Below are positions 6,907-14,660 of a stretch of DNA of 64,000 nucleotides, one piece after another. Source of the DNA: Hymenobacter rigui (GTDB taxonomy: Bacteria > Bacteroidota > Bacteroidia > Cytophagales > Hymenobacteraceae); contig NZ_RWIT01000003.1 of the NCBI RefSeq assembly GCF_003944715.1, positions 248,001-312,000 on the forward strand. Direction: 5' to 3'. Below the pieces are notes generated by a model, which worked only from the letters and a program-made list of their open reading frames with translations, made no database searches and had not been told where the DNA came from. The position numbers were made by a program, and so were the translations under genes. Numbering within the stretch: position 1 is the stretch's first letter; the number at the start of each line of letters is the position of its first letter.

Positions 6907-9357
6907 ATGCCTCGTTTTTCTCTTACTACCGGCCTGCTGCTTTGGTCCGGCAGCGTATTGGCGCAAACGGTTCCTACTACTCCGGCCGCACCGGTGCGAC
7001 CGGCCCGGGTGGCCGTAGCTCCCGTTACCGGCCGCGTAACCGATGCGGCCACCGGCGAAGCCCTGCCGGGTGCCACCATTGTATTTCCGGACCTGAAGCA
7101 AGCCACGGCCACCGATGCCGAGGGTAATTTCCGGTTTGCCAACCTGCCGAAAGGCCGGTTTTTGATGCAGGTGCGGTTTGTGGGCTACACCACGCTGGTG
7201 CGCACCGTGGATACCGGCAGCGGCACGGCGCTGGAGGCCAGCCTCACGCCCACCGAAACAGAAATCGGGCAGGTAGTGGTAACGGGCGTATCGGCCAGTA
7301 CGGAAATGCGCCGCTCCCCTATTCCCACTTCCGTGGTGGACCAGACGCGCCTGCGCCAGACGGCCGCCACCAACGCGGTGGATGCCCTGGCCCACACCCC
7401 CGGCCTCAACCAGATTACCACCGGCGCGGCCATCAGCAAGCCCGTTATCCGGGGGCTGGGTGCCAACCGCGTGATTACGCTCAACAACGGCAGCAAGCAG
7501 GAAGGTCAGCAGTGGGGCGACGAGCACGGCATCGAAATTGACGAGTACAGCATTGACCGGGCCGAAGTCATTAAAGGTCCCGGCTCCCTGCTTTATGGTT
7601 CCGACGGGCTGGCCGGCGTCATCAACTTTCTGGCCCCCGACCCGGTGGAGGATGGCCGCGTGCTGGGCTCCGTAACGGCCAACTACCAGACTAATAACTA
7701 TCAGCAGGGCTACTCGCTGTGGAATGCGGGCAACCTGAACGGCTTTAACTGGCAGGTGCGCGGCTCCGGCAAAGTGGCCGCCGACTACCGCAACCAGTAC
7801 GACGGCCGGGTGTACAACTCCGGTTTCCGGGAGTTGAATGGCAGCGGCTACGTGGGCCTCAACAAAAGCTGGGGGTTCTCGCACCTTACCTTCAGCTCCT
7901 TCAACCAGATTCTGGGCTTGATTGAAGGGGAACGGGACTCTACCTCGGGCCGCTTCACGCGGGTGAACGGCCTGGGCGAAACGCAGATAGTAACGGGTAA
8001 TGGCTTCTCGGGCTACGGCCTTGATGTGCCCCGCCAGCAGATCAACCACCTGCGCATCGGCACCGATAACAACTTCATCCTGGGGCAGCACCGCCTCACG
8101 CTGAATGTGGGCTGGCAGCAGAACCTGCGGCGGGAGTTCGGCAACCCCGAGGATTACTACGAGAAGTCGTTGTTTTTTCAGCTGCGCACCGTGGATTACG
8201 CCCTGCGGTGGTTTCTGCCGGAAATGAAGGGCTGGAATTCGACCATCGGTACCAGCGGCATGTGGCAGGAAAACCAGAACAAGGGCGTGGAGTTCCTGAT
8301 TCCGGCGTACCGGCTCTGGGACGGCGGCCTGTTTGCCGTTACCCGCAAAAGCTTTGGCAAGCTGGACCTGAGCGGCGGCCTGCGCTACGATTTACGCCAC
8401 ATTACCGCCGATGCACTCTACCTGAACGATGAGGAGCAGCCGGTACCAGCGGGCCTGGGCGAGGAGAAATTCGGGGGCTTCCGGAGCAACTTCCGCAACG
8501 TGAGCGGCAGCGTGGGCGGGGCGTACAGCCTCAGCGAGAAATGGCTGATCAAGGCCAATGCAGCCCGTGGGTTTCGGGCCCCCAACATTGCGGAGCTGGG
8601 CTCCAACGGCAAACACGAGGGCACCGTGCGCTACGAAATCGGGGAGCCGGGCCTGAAGGCGGAAACCAGCTTTCAGCTGGATGGCGGCGTGAGCTTCACC
8701 TCCGACCATATCAGTCTCTCGGCCGATGTGTTCCGCAACCGTATCAACAACTACATTTTCCCGCAGGCCCTGGCTACCCCCGGCGGTCAGGATTCCGTAT
8801 CGGCGGAGGGGGACCGGGTGTTCCGCTACGGCCAGGGCGATGCGCGCTTGGCGGGTGGTGAGGTAAGTCTGGATATTCATCCGCACCCGCTGGATTGGCT
8901 GCATTTCGAAAACTCCTTTTCCATGGTGCGGGCCGTGCAGCTCAACCAGCCGGACGGTCAGCGTAACCTGCCCTTTATCCCCGCCGACCGGCTGCAGTCG
9001 GAGCTGCGCGTGAATTTCCGGAAGGTGGGCACCTCGCGGCTGCGCAACCTGTACGCGCGCGGGGCCGTGGAGCACAACTTCTATCAGGGCCGCGTTTTCT
9101 CGGCGTTTGATACTGAAACGCCTACTTCCGGTTATACGCTCGTGAATGCCGGACTGGGGACGGACGTGGTTTCGGCCAAAGACCGGACGCTGTTCTCTAT
9201 ATATCTGGCCGCCAATAACCTGTTCGACGTGGCGTATCAGAACCACCTAAGCCGGTTGAAATACACGGCGGTGAATGAGGTAACGGGCCGGGCCGGCGTG
9301 TTCAACATGGGCCGCACGGTGAGTGTGAAGCTGATTGTCCCTCTGAGCTTCCGGTAG
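6907..9357 (+). CDS. TonB-dependent receptor, probable metal or metal-chelate uptake
   Basis: Outer-membrane active transporter of 816 aa. The start MPRFSLTTGLLLWSGSVLAQ gives a clean signal peptide. Residues about 38-117 form a carboxypeptidase-like regulatory domain (VTGRVTDAATGEALPGATI), followed by a TonB-box-like QVVVTG at 122-127, a plug domain (PVIRGLGANRVITLNNGSKQ, then VIKGPGSLLYGSDGLAGVIN) and a 22-strand-type barrel ending in a hydrophobic/Arg strand SVKLIVPLSFR. The plug sequence GDEHGIEIDEYSID resembles ZnuD-type zinc receptors. With the His-rich protein upstream and the CDF exporter downstream, a zinc or other divalent-metal substrate is inferred. Confidence 0.9.
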   Translation: MPRFSLTTGLLLWSGSVLAQTVPTTPAAPVRPARVAVAPVTGRVTDAATGEALPGATIVFPDLKQATATDAEGNFRFANLPKGRFLMQVRFVGYTTLVRTVDTGSGTALEASLTPTETEIGQVVVTGVSASTEMRRSPIPTSVVDQTRLRQTAATNAVDALAHTPGLNQITTGAAISKPVIRGLGANRVITLNNGSKQEGQQWGDEHGIEIDEYSIDRAEVIKGPGSLLYGSDGLAGVINFLAPDPVEDGRVLGSVTANYQTNNYQQGYSLWNAGNLNGFNWQVRGSGKVAADYRNQYDGRVYNSGFRELNGSGYVGLNKSWGFSHLTFSSFNQILGLIEGERDSTSGRFTRVNGLGETQIVTGNGFSGYGLDVPRQQINHLRIGTDNNFILGQHRLTLNVGWQQNLRREFGNPEDYYEKSLFFQLRTVDYALRWFLPEMKGWNSTIGTSGMWQENQNKGVEFLIPAYRLWDGGLFAVTRKSFGKLDLSGGLRYDLRHITADALYLNDEEQPVPAGLGEEKFGGFRSNFRNVSGSVGGAYSLSEKWLIKANAARGFRAPNIAELGSNGKHEGTVRYEIGEPGLKAETSFQLDGGVSFTSDHISLSADVFRNRINNYIFPQALATPGGQDSVSAEGDRVFRYGQGDARLAGGEVSLDIHPHPLDWLHFENSFSMVRAVQLNQPDGQRNLPFIPADRLQSELRVNFRKVGTSRLRNLYARGAVEHNFYQGRVFSAFDTETPTSGYTLVNAGLGTDVVSAKDRTLFSIYLAANNLFDVAYQNHLSRLKYTAVNEVTGRAGVFNMGRTVSVKLIVPLSFR

Positions 9358-9385
9358 CTGAAGTAGCTGCGCACCGCATTTCCGT

Positions 9386-9440
9386 GAAAGGCGGGCTTCG
9401 ATGTATCTGCGTAGTATGCGGACATCGAAGCCCGCCTTTC
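9386..9440. terminator. perfect 19-bp inverted repeat after the receptor
   Basis: Arms at 9386-9404 and 9422-9440 are exactly complementary, with a 17-nt loop. It lies between the receptor stop codon and the CDF start codon, 18 bp before the latter. It probably acts as a terminator or as an mRNA stability element setting CDF expression. Confidence 0.7.
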
Positions 9441-9458
9441 GTGCGTACACTCCCGGCA

Positions 9459-10397
9459 ATGGCACACGCACACTCCGACTCCGACCACGCCCACCACCAT
9501 CATGGCCCGCCCGCCGACGGTAATTTCAGCAAGGCTTTCGGGTGGGGCATTGCCCTGAACTTGCTGTTTGTAGCCGGCGAAGCGGCCGGGGGCCTGTGGG
9601 CCAACTCCTCGGCCCTGCTCTCCGATGCGGGCCACAACCTGAGTGATGTGCTGAGCCTCGCCCTGGCCTGGGGTGCTACCCTGCTGGCCAAGCGCCGCGC
9701 CTCCGAGCAGTACACCTACGGCTATCGGGGCGCTACCATTCAGGCGGCGCTGCTGAACGCGGCCCTGCTGTACCTGGCGTTGGGTTTTATTCTGTGGGAT
9801 ACCATCGACCACCTGCGTCACCCGGCCCCGGTAAACGGGCCGGTGGTGATGGGCTTGGCCGGGCTGGGCATTCTCATCAACGGCTTCACAGCCTGGCTGT
9901 TTCGGAGCGGGCAGAAAGGCGACGTGAACGTGCGCGGCGCGTACCTGCACATGCTGACGGATATGCTGGTATCGGTGGGCGTGGTGGTGGGCGGAGCGCT
10001 GGTGTACTTCACCGGCTGGCTCTGGCTCGACCCGGCCATCAGCTTCATCATTCTGGCCGTGGTGGGCTACAGTTCCTGGGGGCTGCTGCGCGAAACCGTG
10101 CGGCTGGGCCTGCAGGCGGCTCCGGCCGGCATTGAGGTAGCGGCCGTACGCCGCTGGCTGCTGGCCCGCCCCGGCGTCACCGGCCTCCACGACCTGCACA
10201 TCTGGCCCCTCAGCACCCAGGACACCGCCCTGACGGTACACCTGGTGCGCCCCAACGGCGACAACGGCAACCAGTTCCTGCGTAACCTCCAGCACGACCT
10301 GCAGCACGAGTTCAACATCCGCCACTGCACCGTGCAACTGGAAGACGAGTTCCCGGCCATGGGTGCCCACGGCTGCTGTGATGAGCAAGTGCAATAA
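9459..10397 (+). CDS. CDF family cation efflux transporter (zinc type)
   Basis: Inner-membrane proton-coupled exporter of Zn2+ or a similar ion (CzcD/ZitB group), 312 aa. It starts MAHAHSDSDHAHHHHGPP, a His-rich N-terminus typical of the group. The paired HxxxD metal sites are present: His59/Asp63 in SDAGHNLSDVL (TM2) and His164/Asp168 in LHMLTDML (TM5), the arrangement associated with zinc selectivity. A C-terminal cytoplasmic domain contains LHDLHIWPLS and ends in a Cys/His stretch HGCCDEQ. An upstream in-frame ATG falls inside the 19-bp palindrome and is not favoured. Confidence 0.93.
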   Translation: MAHAHSDSDHAHHHHGPPADGNFSKAFGWGIALNLLFVAGEAAGGLWANSSALLSDAGHNLSDVLSLALAWGATLLAKRRASEQYTYGYRGATIQAALLNAALLYLALGFILWDTIDHLRHPAPVNGPVVMGLAGLGILINGFTAWLFRSGQKGDVNVRGAYLHMLTDMLVSVGVVVGGALVYFTGWLWLDPAISFIILAVVGYSSWGLLRETVRLGLQAAPAGIEVAAVRRWLLARPGVTGLHDLHIWPLSTQDTALTVHLVRPNGDNGNQFLRNLQHDLQHEFNIRHCTVQLEDEFPAMGAHGCCDEQVQ

Positions 10398-10402
10398 AGG
10401 CC

Positions 10403-10732
10403 ATGGAGCGAGAATACAGACGCATTCTGACCGACGAAAGCATCCAGCTTATGGGGACGTTAGAAGGCTATTGTCCAATTCAGGCAGAAGGTACCGTTGC
10501 TTCCCAGCCCTTCTATTTCCACGCCCGCTGGCATGAATGGAGCTTTTCCGTTTCCGAAACAACCGACGTTAGCGCCGTGGATATATCAGCCATGCTGCAA
10601 GCAGATGCCTTCGGGTTTCAGGTCACTGGTACAACGACAGGAACCTACGATGCAGGCTGGATGGAGTTTGATGAAGCGGAAAGAATCATCAAACAGTGCA
10701 GCAGGCAGTATCTGGAGTTGAAGAGCAAGTAA
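10403..10732 (+). CDS. hypothetical protein, 109 aa
   Basis: Starts 5 bp after the CDF stop codon, so it is probably in the same transcript. Acidic soluble protein, MEREYRRILTDESIQLMGTL, with a compact aromatic segment FYFHARWHEWSFSVSE near residue 33 and a C-terminal helix FDEAERIIKQCSRQYLELK. I do not recognise the family. A metal-related role is suggested only by position. Confidence 0.75.
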   Translation: MEREYRRILTDESIQLMGTLEGYCPIQAEGTVASQPFYFHARWHEWSFSVSETTDVSAVDISAMLQADAFGFQVTGTTTGTYDAGWMEFDEAERIIKQCSRQYLELKSK

Positions 10733-10769
10733 ATCTTCGTAATCTGCGGGTCCCAAATTCCCTTCCCGC

Positions 10770-12038
10770 ATGAAACCCGCTACTTCTCCTACTCTCCCTC
10801 CCAAAACCACCGGCCTGCTGAGCGCCATTGTGGTGGTAGCCGCCCTAGGCTACTTCGTGGACATCTACGACCTGATTCTGTTCAGCATTGTGCGCGTGGC
10901 TAGCCTGAAGGATCTGGGAATTACAGATCCTGATCAAATTACCAACCAAGGCCTCTACCTTATCAACATGCAGATGACCGGCATGCTGCTTGGTGGTATT
11001 TTGTGGGGGGTGCTCGGCGACAAGAAAGGCCGGCTGTCGGTGCTGTTCGGCTCTATCCTGATTTACTCGCTGGCCAACATTGCCAACGGCTTCGTGCAAA
11101 CCATTGAGCAGTATGCCTGGCTGCGGCTGATTGCCGGCATCGGGCTGGCCGGCGAGCTAGGGGCGGGTATCACGCTGGTATCGGAAACCCTGCCCAAGGA
11201 AAAGCGCGGCTACGGCACCATGATTGTGGCCACCGTGGGCGTATCGGGCGCTATGCTGGCTTACTGGGTGGGCGACAAGTTTGGCTGGCGCAACGCCTAC
11301 TTCGTGGGCGGCGGGCTGGGGCTGGCATTGCTGGCTTTGCGCGTGGGCGTGTACGAGTCGGGCATGTTTGAGCAGGCTAAAAAGAGCGAGGTGGAGCGGG
11401 GCAACTTCTTTGCCCTGTTTACCAACGGCCCACGCCTGACCCGCTACCTCAAATGCCTGCTCATTGGGGTACCGTTGTGGTTTGTGGTAGGCATTCTGAT
11501 TACGCTCACCCCCGAGTTCGGCAAAGCCCTGGGTATTACCGGGCCGGTAACGGCGGGCCTGGGCGTGTTCTGGTGCTATTTCGGGCTGGTGTTTGGCGAC
11601 TTTGCCAGCGGCACGCTCAGCCAGCTGCTGCGCAGCCGCAACCGGGCGCTGCAGGTGTTTCTGGTGTTCTGCGCCGTGATGGTGGGCGTGTACCTGTTTG
11701 GGCTGCGCGGGGCCTCGCCCACGGCCTTCTACGCGGTGTGCTTCGTGCTGGGCATTGCGGTGGGCTTCTGGGCCTTGTTCGTGACGGTGGCGGCCGAGCA
11801 GTTCGGCACCAACCTGCGGGCCACGGTGGCTACTACGGCCCCCAACTTTGCCCGGGGCTCGGTGGTGCTGCTGGTGCCCATCTTCCAGTACCTGGCCGCC
11901 GCCCTGGGCCAGCCCGGCACTCCCAACCGCATCGGGTCCGGGGCCGTGGTGGGGGGCGTGTCGCTGCTGATTGCCTTCTGGGCGGTGAGCACCCTGCCCG
12001 AGAGTTTCGGTAAAGACCTGGACTACGTGGAAGAATAA
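10770..12038 (+). CDS. MFS transporter
   Basis: A 422-aa inner-membrane protein with about 12 hydrophobic segments. The MFS loop 2-3 motif appears as GVLGDKKGRLSVLFGS, and the N-terminal half carries an acidic membrane-entry segment VDIYDLILFSIVRV, typical of the sugar/metabolite:proton symporter branch. The substrate cannot be read from sequence. The start MKPATSPTLPPKTTGL precedes TM1 directly. It lies 37 bp after the hypothetical gene; no terminator is visible between them, so it may be weakly co-transcribed. Confidence 0.9.
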   Translation: MKPATSPTLPPKTTGLLSAIVVVAALGYFVDIYDLILFSIVRVASLKDLGITDPDQITNQGLYLINMQMTGMLLGGILWGVLGDKKGRLSVLFGSILIYSLANIANGFVQTIEQYAWLRLIAGIGLAGELGAGITLVSETLPKEKRGYGTMIVATVGVSGAMLAYWVGDKFGWRNAYFVGGGLGLALLALRVGVYESGMFEQAKKSEVERGNFFALFTNGPRLTRYLKCLLIGVPLWFVVGILITLTPEFGKALGITGPVTAGLGVFWCYFGLVFGDFASGTLSQLLRSRNRALQVFLVFCAVMVGVYLFGLRGASPTAFYAVCFVLGIAVGFWALFVTVAAEQFGTNLRATVATTAPNFARGSVVLLVPIFQYLAAALGQPGTPNRIGSGAVVGGVSLLIAFWAVSTLPESFGKDLDYVEE

Positions 12039-12080
12039 ACGGACGCAGCTGCCAACCCTTACCGCCGAGCTTCGTACTAG

Positions 12081-12107
12081 GGGCGGATTTCCCATCGAAA
12101 TCCGCCC
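12081..12107 (+). terminator. 11-bp hairpin between the MFS gene and the 12114 gene
   Basis: Perfect arms GGGCGGATTTC (12081-12091) and GAAATCCGCCC (12097-12107) with a 5-nt loop, ending 6 nt before the next ATG. It probably ends the MFS transcript and, if transcribed through, would crowd the ribosome-binding region of the next gene. Confidence 0.6.
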
Positions 12108-12113
12108 TTATCC

Positions 12114-12491
12114 ATGAAAAAGATTCTTGTTGTAGTAGCCGTAGCCGCCCTCGCCCTGAGTGGCCGCCACGCCCAGGCCCAGGTAGTTGATTCCACGCAG
12201 GCCCGTCTGCAGATGCAGCAGCAGCGCGCCGCCGAAGCCAAAGCCGCCCTCGAAGCCCGCAAGCAGGAAACGGCCGCCAGCCGCAGCAGCGTCGACCAGA
12301 CCAAAGCCCAGCTCCGCGACCAGGAAAACGCTATGCGTGAGCAGAAGCGCCAGATGAAAGAGCAAAAAATCGAGCTCAAACGCCAGCGCGACGTGGCCAA
12401 GGAAGCCAGCCGTCAGGAGTCGGCCGCCAAGCAAGCCGCGCGTGACGAGAAGCGCAAAGCCCGCGAAGCCAAGAAGGCCTCTAAAATGTAA
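12114..12491 (+). CDS. secreted coiled-coil protein, 125 aa
   Basis: Signal peptide MKKILVVVAVAALALSGRHAQAQ, then an almost uninterrupted Lys/Arg/Glu/Gln/Ala-rich helix from residue 30 to the end, with heptad-like spacing and very high charge. It is likely a periplasmic coiled coil. No catalytic motif is present and no family is recognised; low-complexity composition makes homology calls unreliable. Possible roles include a periplasmic scaffold or cushioning protein. Confidence 0.75.
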   Translation: MKKILVVVAVAALALSGRHAQAQVVDSTQARLQMQQQRAAEAKAALEARKQETAASRSSVDQTKAQLRDQENAMREQKRQMKEQKIELKRQRDVAKEASRQESAAKQAARDEKRKAREAKKASKM

Positions 12492-12528
12492 CCCGGATGT
12501 TGGCCTTCTAACGTACTGTTTCGTTCTC

Positions 12529-12557
12529 AAAAACTCCGGCCCCTGGTCGGAGTTTTT
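12529..12557 (+). terminator. rho-independent terminator
   Basis: Stem AAAAACTCCG (12529-12538) with CGGAGTTTTT (12548-12557), loop of 9 nt, T5 tail. It lies 38 bp after the coiled-coil gene. Confidence 0.8.
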
Positions 12558-12600
12558 GCGTATTGCTTCTACCTGTATTCACTTTTATACTCTTCCTCCA

Positions 12601-13050
12601 ATGGCTGATCAGCCCACCCAAAACAAGCCGATGTATTACCCGTGGCACCACTTTGTGCTGCTACCGGCTGCTCTTATTCTGGCCGGCTATGGTATCCGGC
12701 GCTACCTGGCGGTAGCCGGCTCCGACGATGAAATTTCACGGCTGTGGTTTACTGTGATGCTGCTGGCCGTGGTAGGCCTGGGCGTGCTGGTTATGATGCG
12801 GCAGCACTACGCGTTGCAGCTGCAGGATCGGCTGATTCGGCTGGAAGTACGCCAGCGGTACTTTGAAATTACCGGCCAGAGCCTGCGACCATTGGAAGCC
12901 CAGCTCAGTATGAGCCAGATCCTGGGTTTGCGCTTTGCCGGCGACGCCGAGCTGCCGGGTCTGGTGCAGGTGGCCATCCGCGAAAAACTTTCATCCAAGG
13001 ATATTCAGGCTCGGATTCAAGAGTTTCAATTCGACCACCTGCGGGTGTGA
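12601..13050 (+). CDS. DUF6526 family membrane protein
   Basis: A 149-aa protein starting MADQPTQNKPMYYPWHHFVL. Two membrane helices lie near residues 17-35 and 50-70, followed by a cytoplasmic helical domain with LQLQDRLIRLEVRQRYFEIT, the most conserved stretch of this family in Bacteroidota. No function is known. The start was placed after the terminator at 12529-12557; the longer frame begins inside the preceding gene and crosses that terminator. Confidence 0.82.
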   Translation: MADQPTQNKPMYYPWHHFVLLPAALILAGYGIRRYLAVAGSDDEISRLWFTVMLLAVVGLGVLVMMRQHYALQLQDRLIRLEVRQRYFEITGQSLRPLEAQLSMSQILGLRFAGDAELPGLVQVAIREKLSSKDIQARIQEFQFDHLRV

Positions 13051-13186
13051 GGTACTAGCCCGAATTCGATTCTGAGACCTTAACAGTGCAGGCAAAGTTC
13101 GGGGTCGTGGATTTTTTGGCCGATTTTTGTGTTGGTTCAATTCGCACCCTGCCGTTGGCAGACTATCATCCCAGCCCCCAACAACT

Positions 13187-13489
13187 ATGATTCTATACAA
13201 CGTCACCACCAGCCTCGACCCCGAAATTGAAGACCAGTGGGTCAGCTTTATGCAGGAAACCCACATTCCGGAGGTAATGGCTACCGGCTTTTTCGTGAAA
13301 AGTCAGCTCTGCCGCCTGCTTAACGAGGAAAACAACGGTATTACGTACGCTGCGCAGTATTACTGCGTGAGTCTCGACCAGCTGGAGGAATACCAGCAGG
13401 TAGCGGCCCCCGCTCTGCGCAATGAAGTAGAAAAGCACTTTGCCGGCCGCTATGCCTCCTTCCGCACCATGCTGGAGGTGGTGGAATAA
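13187..13489 (+). CDS. DUF4286 family protein
   Basis: A 100-aa soluble protein beginning MILYNVTTSLDPEIEDQWV, with QETHIPEVMATGFF and a C-terminal LRNEVEKHFAGRYASFRTML segment. This is the standard DUF4286 pattern of Bacteroidota and is full length. The dimeric alpha-beta barrel-like look suggests a small binding protein; no role is established. It is followed by a strong terminator. Confidence 0.88.
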   Translation: MILYNVTTSLDPEIEDQWVSFMQETHIPEVMATGFFVKSQLCRLLNEENNGITYAAQYYCVSLDQLEEYQQVAAPALRNEVEKHFAGRYASFRTMLEVVE

Positions 13490-13504
13490 TACCACTCGAT
13501 TGAT

Positions 13505-13536
13505 AAAAAAGGCCGCCTGTATGGGCGGCCTTTTTT
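13505..13536 (+). terminator. rho-independent terminator
   Basis: Perfect 13-bp stem: six A plus GGCCGCC, 6-nt loop, then GGCGGCC and six T. It ends the DUF4286 transcript and could also serve the convergent GNAT gene. Confidence 0.9.
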
Positions 13537-13619
13537 ATTGCCTTAACAGCTAGAAAGACAGTCATTACTTGGCAAATAGGAATGACTGTATTGTACATTT
13601 ATAGGCTTTCCTGGGCAGT

Positions 13620-14120
13620 TTACGCCTGCACGGCGGCTTCAATGGCGGCGTCGCAGGGGTAGGCGGTGAGCTGCTCGGCGGAGAGGTTGCCGTTGTGCCA
13701 CTCGGGGTCAAGGTTGGCACCCACGCGCTTGTAAAACCCGATGGCCGGCTCGTTCCATTCCAGTACCTGCCACTTCAGGCGCTGGGCCCCGGTGCGCCGG
13801 GCTTCAGCTACTACCGCATCAAACAGCTTTTTACCCAATCCCGTACCGCGCAGGCTTTCCGTCACCACCAAGTCCTCCAGGTATAACATCCGCCCTTTCC
13901 AGGTAGAGTAGGCCGTGTAGAACAGGGAAATTCCCACGATGGTCCCATTGGGCTGCTCGGCCACGAAAAAGCCGAAAATCGGGTTGGGCCCGAACCCGTC
14001 GCGCTGCATGTCGGCCAGAGTGTTGGTTACTTCCTGCGGCGCTTTCTCGTATTCGGCCAACTCCTGAATCAGGGCCAGCACCTGCGGCAAATCGGCCTCC
14101 CGGCCCCGGCGGATAGTCAT
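13620..14120 (-). CDS. GNAT family N-acetyltransferase (spermidine/diamine acetyltransferase-like)
   Basis: A 166-aa cytosolic acyltransferase. The N-terminal pattern MTIRRGREADLPQVLALIQELAEYEK, the MLYLEDLVV strand, the acetyl-CoA pyrophosphate loop RGTGLGKK (residues 91-98) and the ARRTGAQRLKWQVLEWNEPA region match the SSAT-like branch of GNAT enzymes. Amines or thialysine-type compounds are likely substrates; this is family inference. The start codon is immediately preceded, with one base between, by eight perfect copies of a 7-bp repeat, which makes its expression a candidate for length-dependent variation. Confidence 0.9.
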   Translation of the reverse strand: MTIRRGREADLPQVLALIQELAEYEKAPQEVTNTLADMQRDGFGPNPIFGFFVAEQPNGTIVGISLFYTAYSTWKGRMLYLEDLVVTESLRGTGLGKKLFDAVVAEARRTGAQRLKWQVLEWNEPAIGFYKRVGANLDPEWHNGNLSAEQLTAYPCDAAIEAAVQA

Positions 14121-14121
14121 G

Positions 14122-14177
14122 GTAGTGAGTAGTGAGTAGTGAGTAGTGAGTAGTGAGTAGTGAGTAGTGAGTAGTGA
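14122..14177. repeat. perfect (GTAGTGA)8 tandem repeat
   Basis: Eight uninterrupted 7-bp units occupy 56 bp directly upstream of the GNAT start codon (14120), so they form its 5' untranslated or promoter-proximal sequence (TCACTAC units on the coding strand). Confidence 0.97.
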
Positions 14178-14292
14178 ATGTACGGGAGGCGAGTGAGGCC
14201 TGCTACGCGCTACTGGAAAGAAAAATGAGCAACTGCCCGGGGCCGTTGCTCATTTTTCACTGTTCCATACTCATGTTCAATGCTTATGGCAA

Positions 14293-14520
14293 TTACATTA
14301 CCGGCTGCATTTTTTTGATGTCTTCGGTAGCATTTGCAGCGTTGACTTCGCGGGTAGCCGCGTTTTCGGGCGCTTTTTTACCACCGGTAGTATCTACGGG
14401 GGCAGGGTACTCAAGCGGCTTGGAGGCTACATCCTCATCCGAGCGTACGTCGGGGTTTTTGCACGAAGCAACGGACAGCATGGAAGCTGCCAAAAGGCCG
14501 AAAAGGAGCGTTTTTTTCAT
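14293..14520 (-). CDS. small lipoprotein, 75 aa
   Basis: The start MKKTLLFGLLAASMLSVASC gives a signal peptide with lipobox VASC at Cys20; an in-frame ATG four codons upstream is also possible. The mature part is short, polar and probably unstructured (KNPDVRSDEDVASKPLEYPA, then NAATREVNAANATEDIKKMQ). No family is recognised. Likely a surface or periplasmic lipoprotein, expressed on its own. Confidence 0.7.
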   Translation of the reverse strand: MKKTLLFGLLAASMLSVASCKNPDVRSDEDVASKPLEYPAPVDTTGGKKAPENAATREVNAANATEDIKKMQPVM

Positions 14521-14582
14521 ATCTGAAAGCAAATAGCCAGAGGCAATTACGGGAGTTGCGGCCGCGAAGATACGGCAAAAGA

Positions 14583-14660
14583 GTTGCTGGTTTCTAGTTT
14601 CTGGTTGCTAGTTGTTGGTCCACTCTAACAACTAGCAACTAGCAATCAGAAACCAGCAAC
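14583..14660. repeat. long imperfect inverted repeat
   Basis: Left arm 14583-14617 and right arm 14626-14660 are complementary over most of their length and contain short internal words (GTTGCT, TAGTTGTT). The right arm abuts the stop codon of the prolyl oligopeptidase gene at 14661, so it probably terminates that transcript. Confidence 0.75.

Noticed and set aside
14122..14177. CRISPR array
   Set aside because: The repeat is a 7-bp tandem unit without spacers, so it is a simple sequence repeat.
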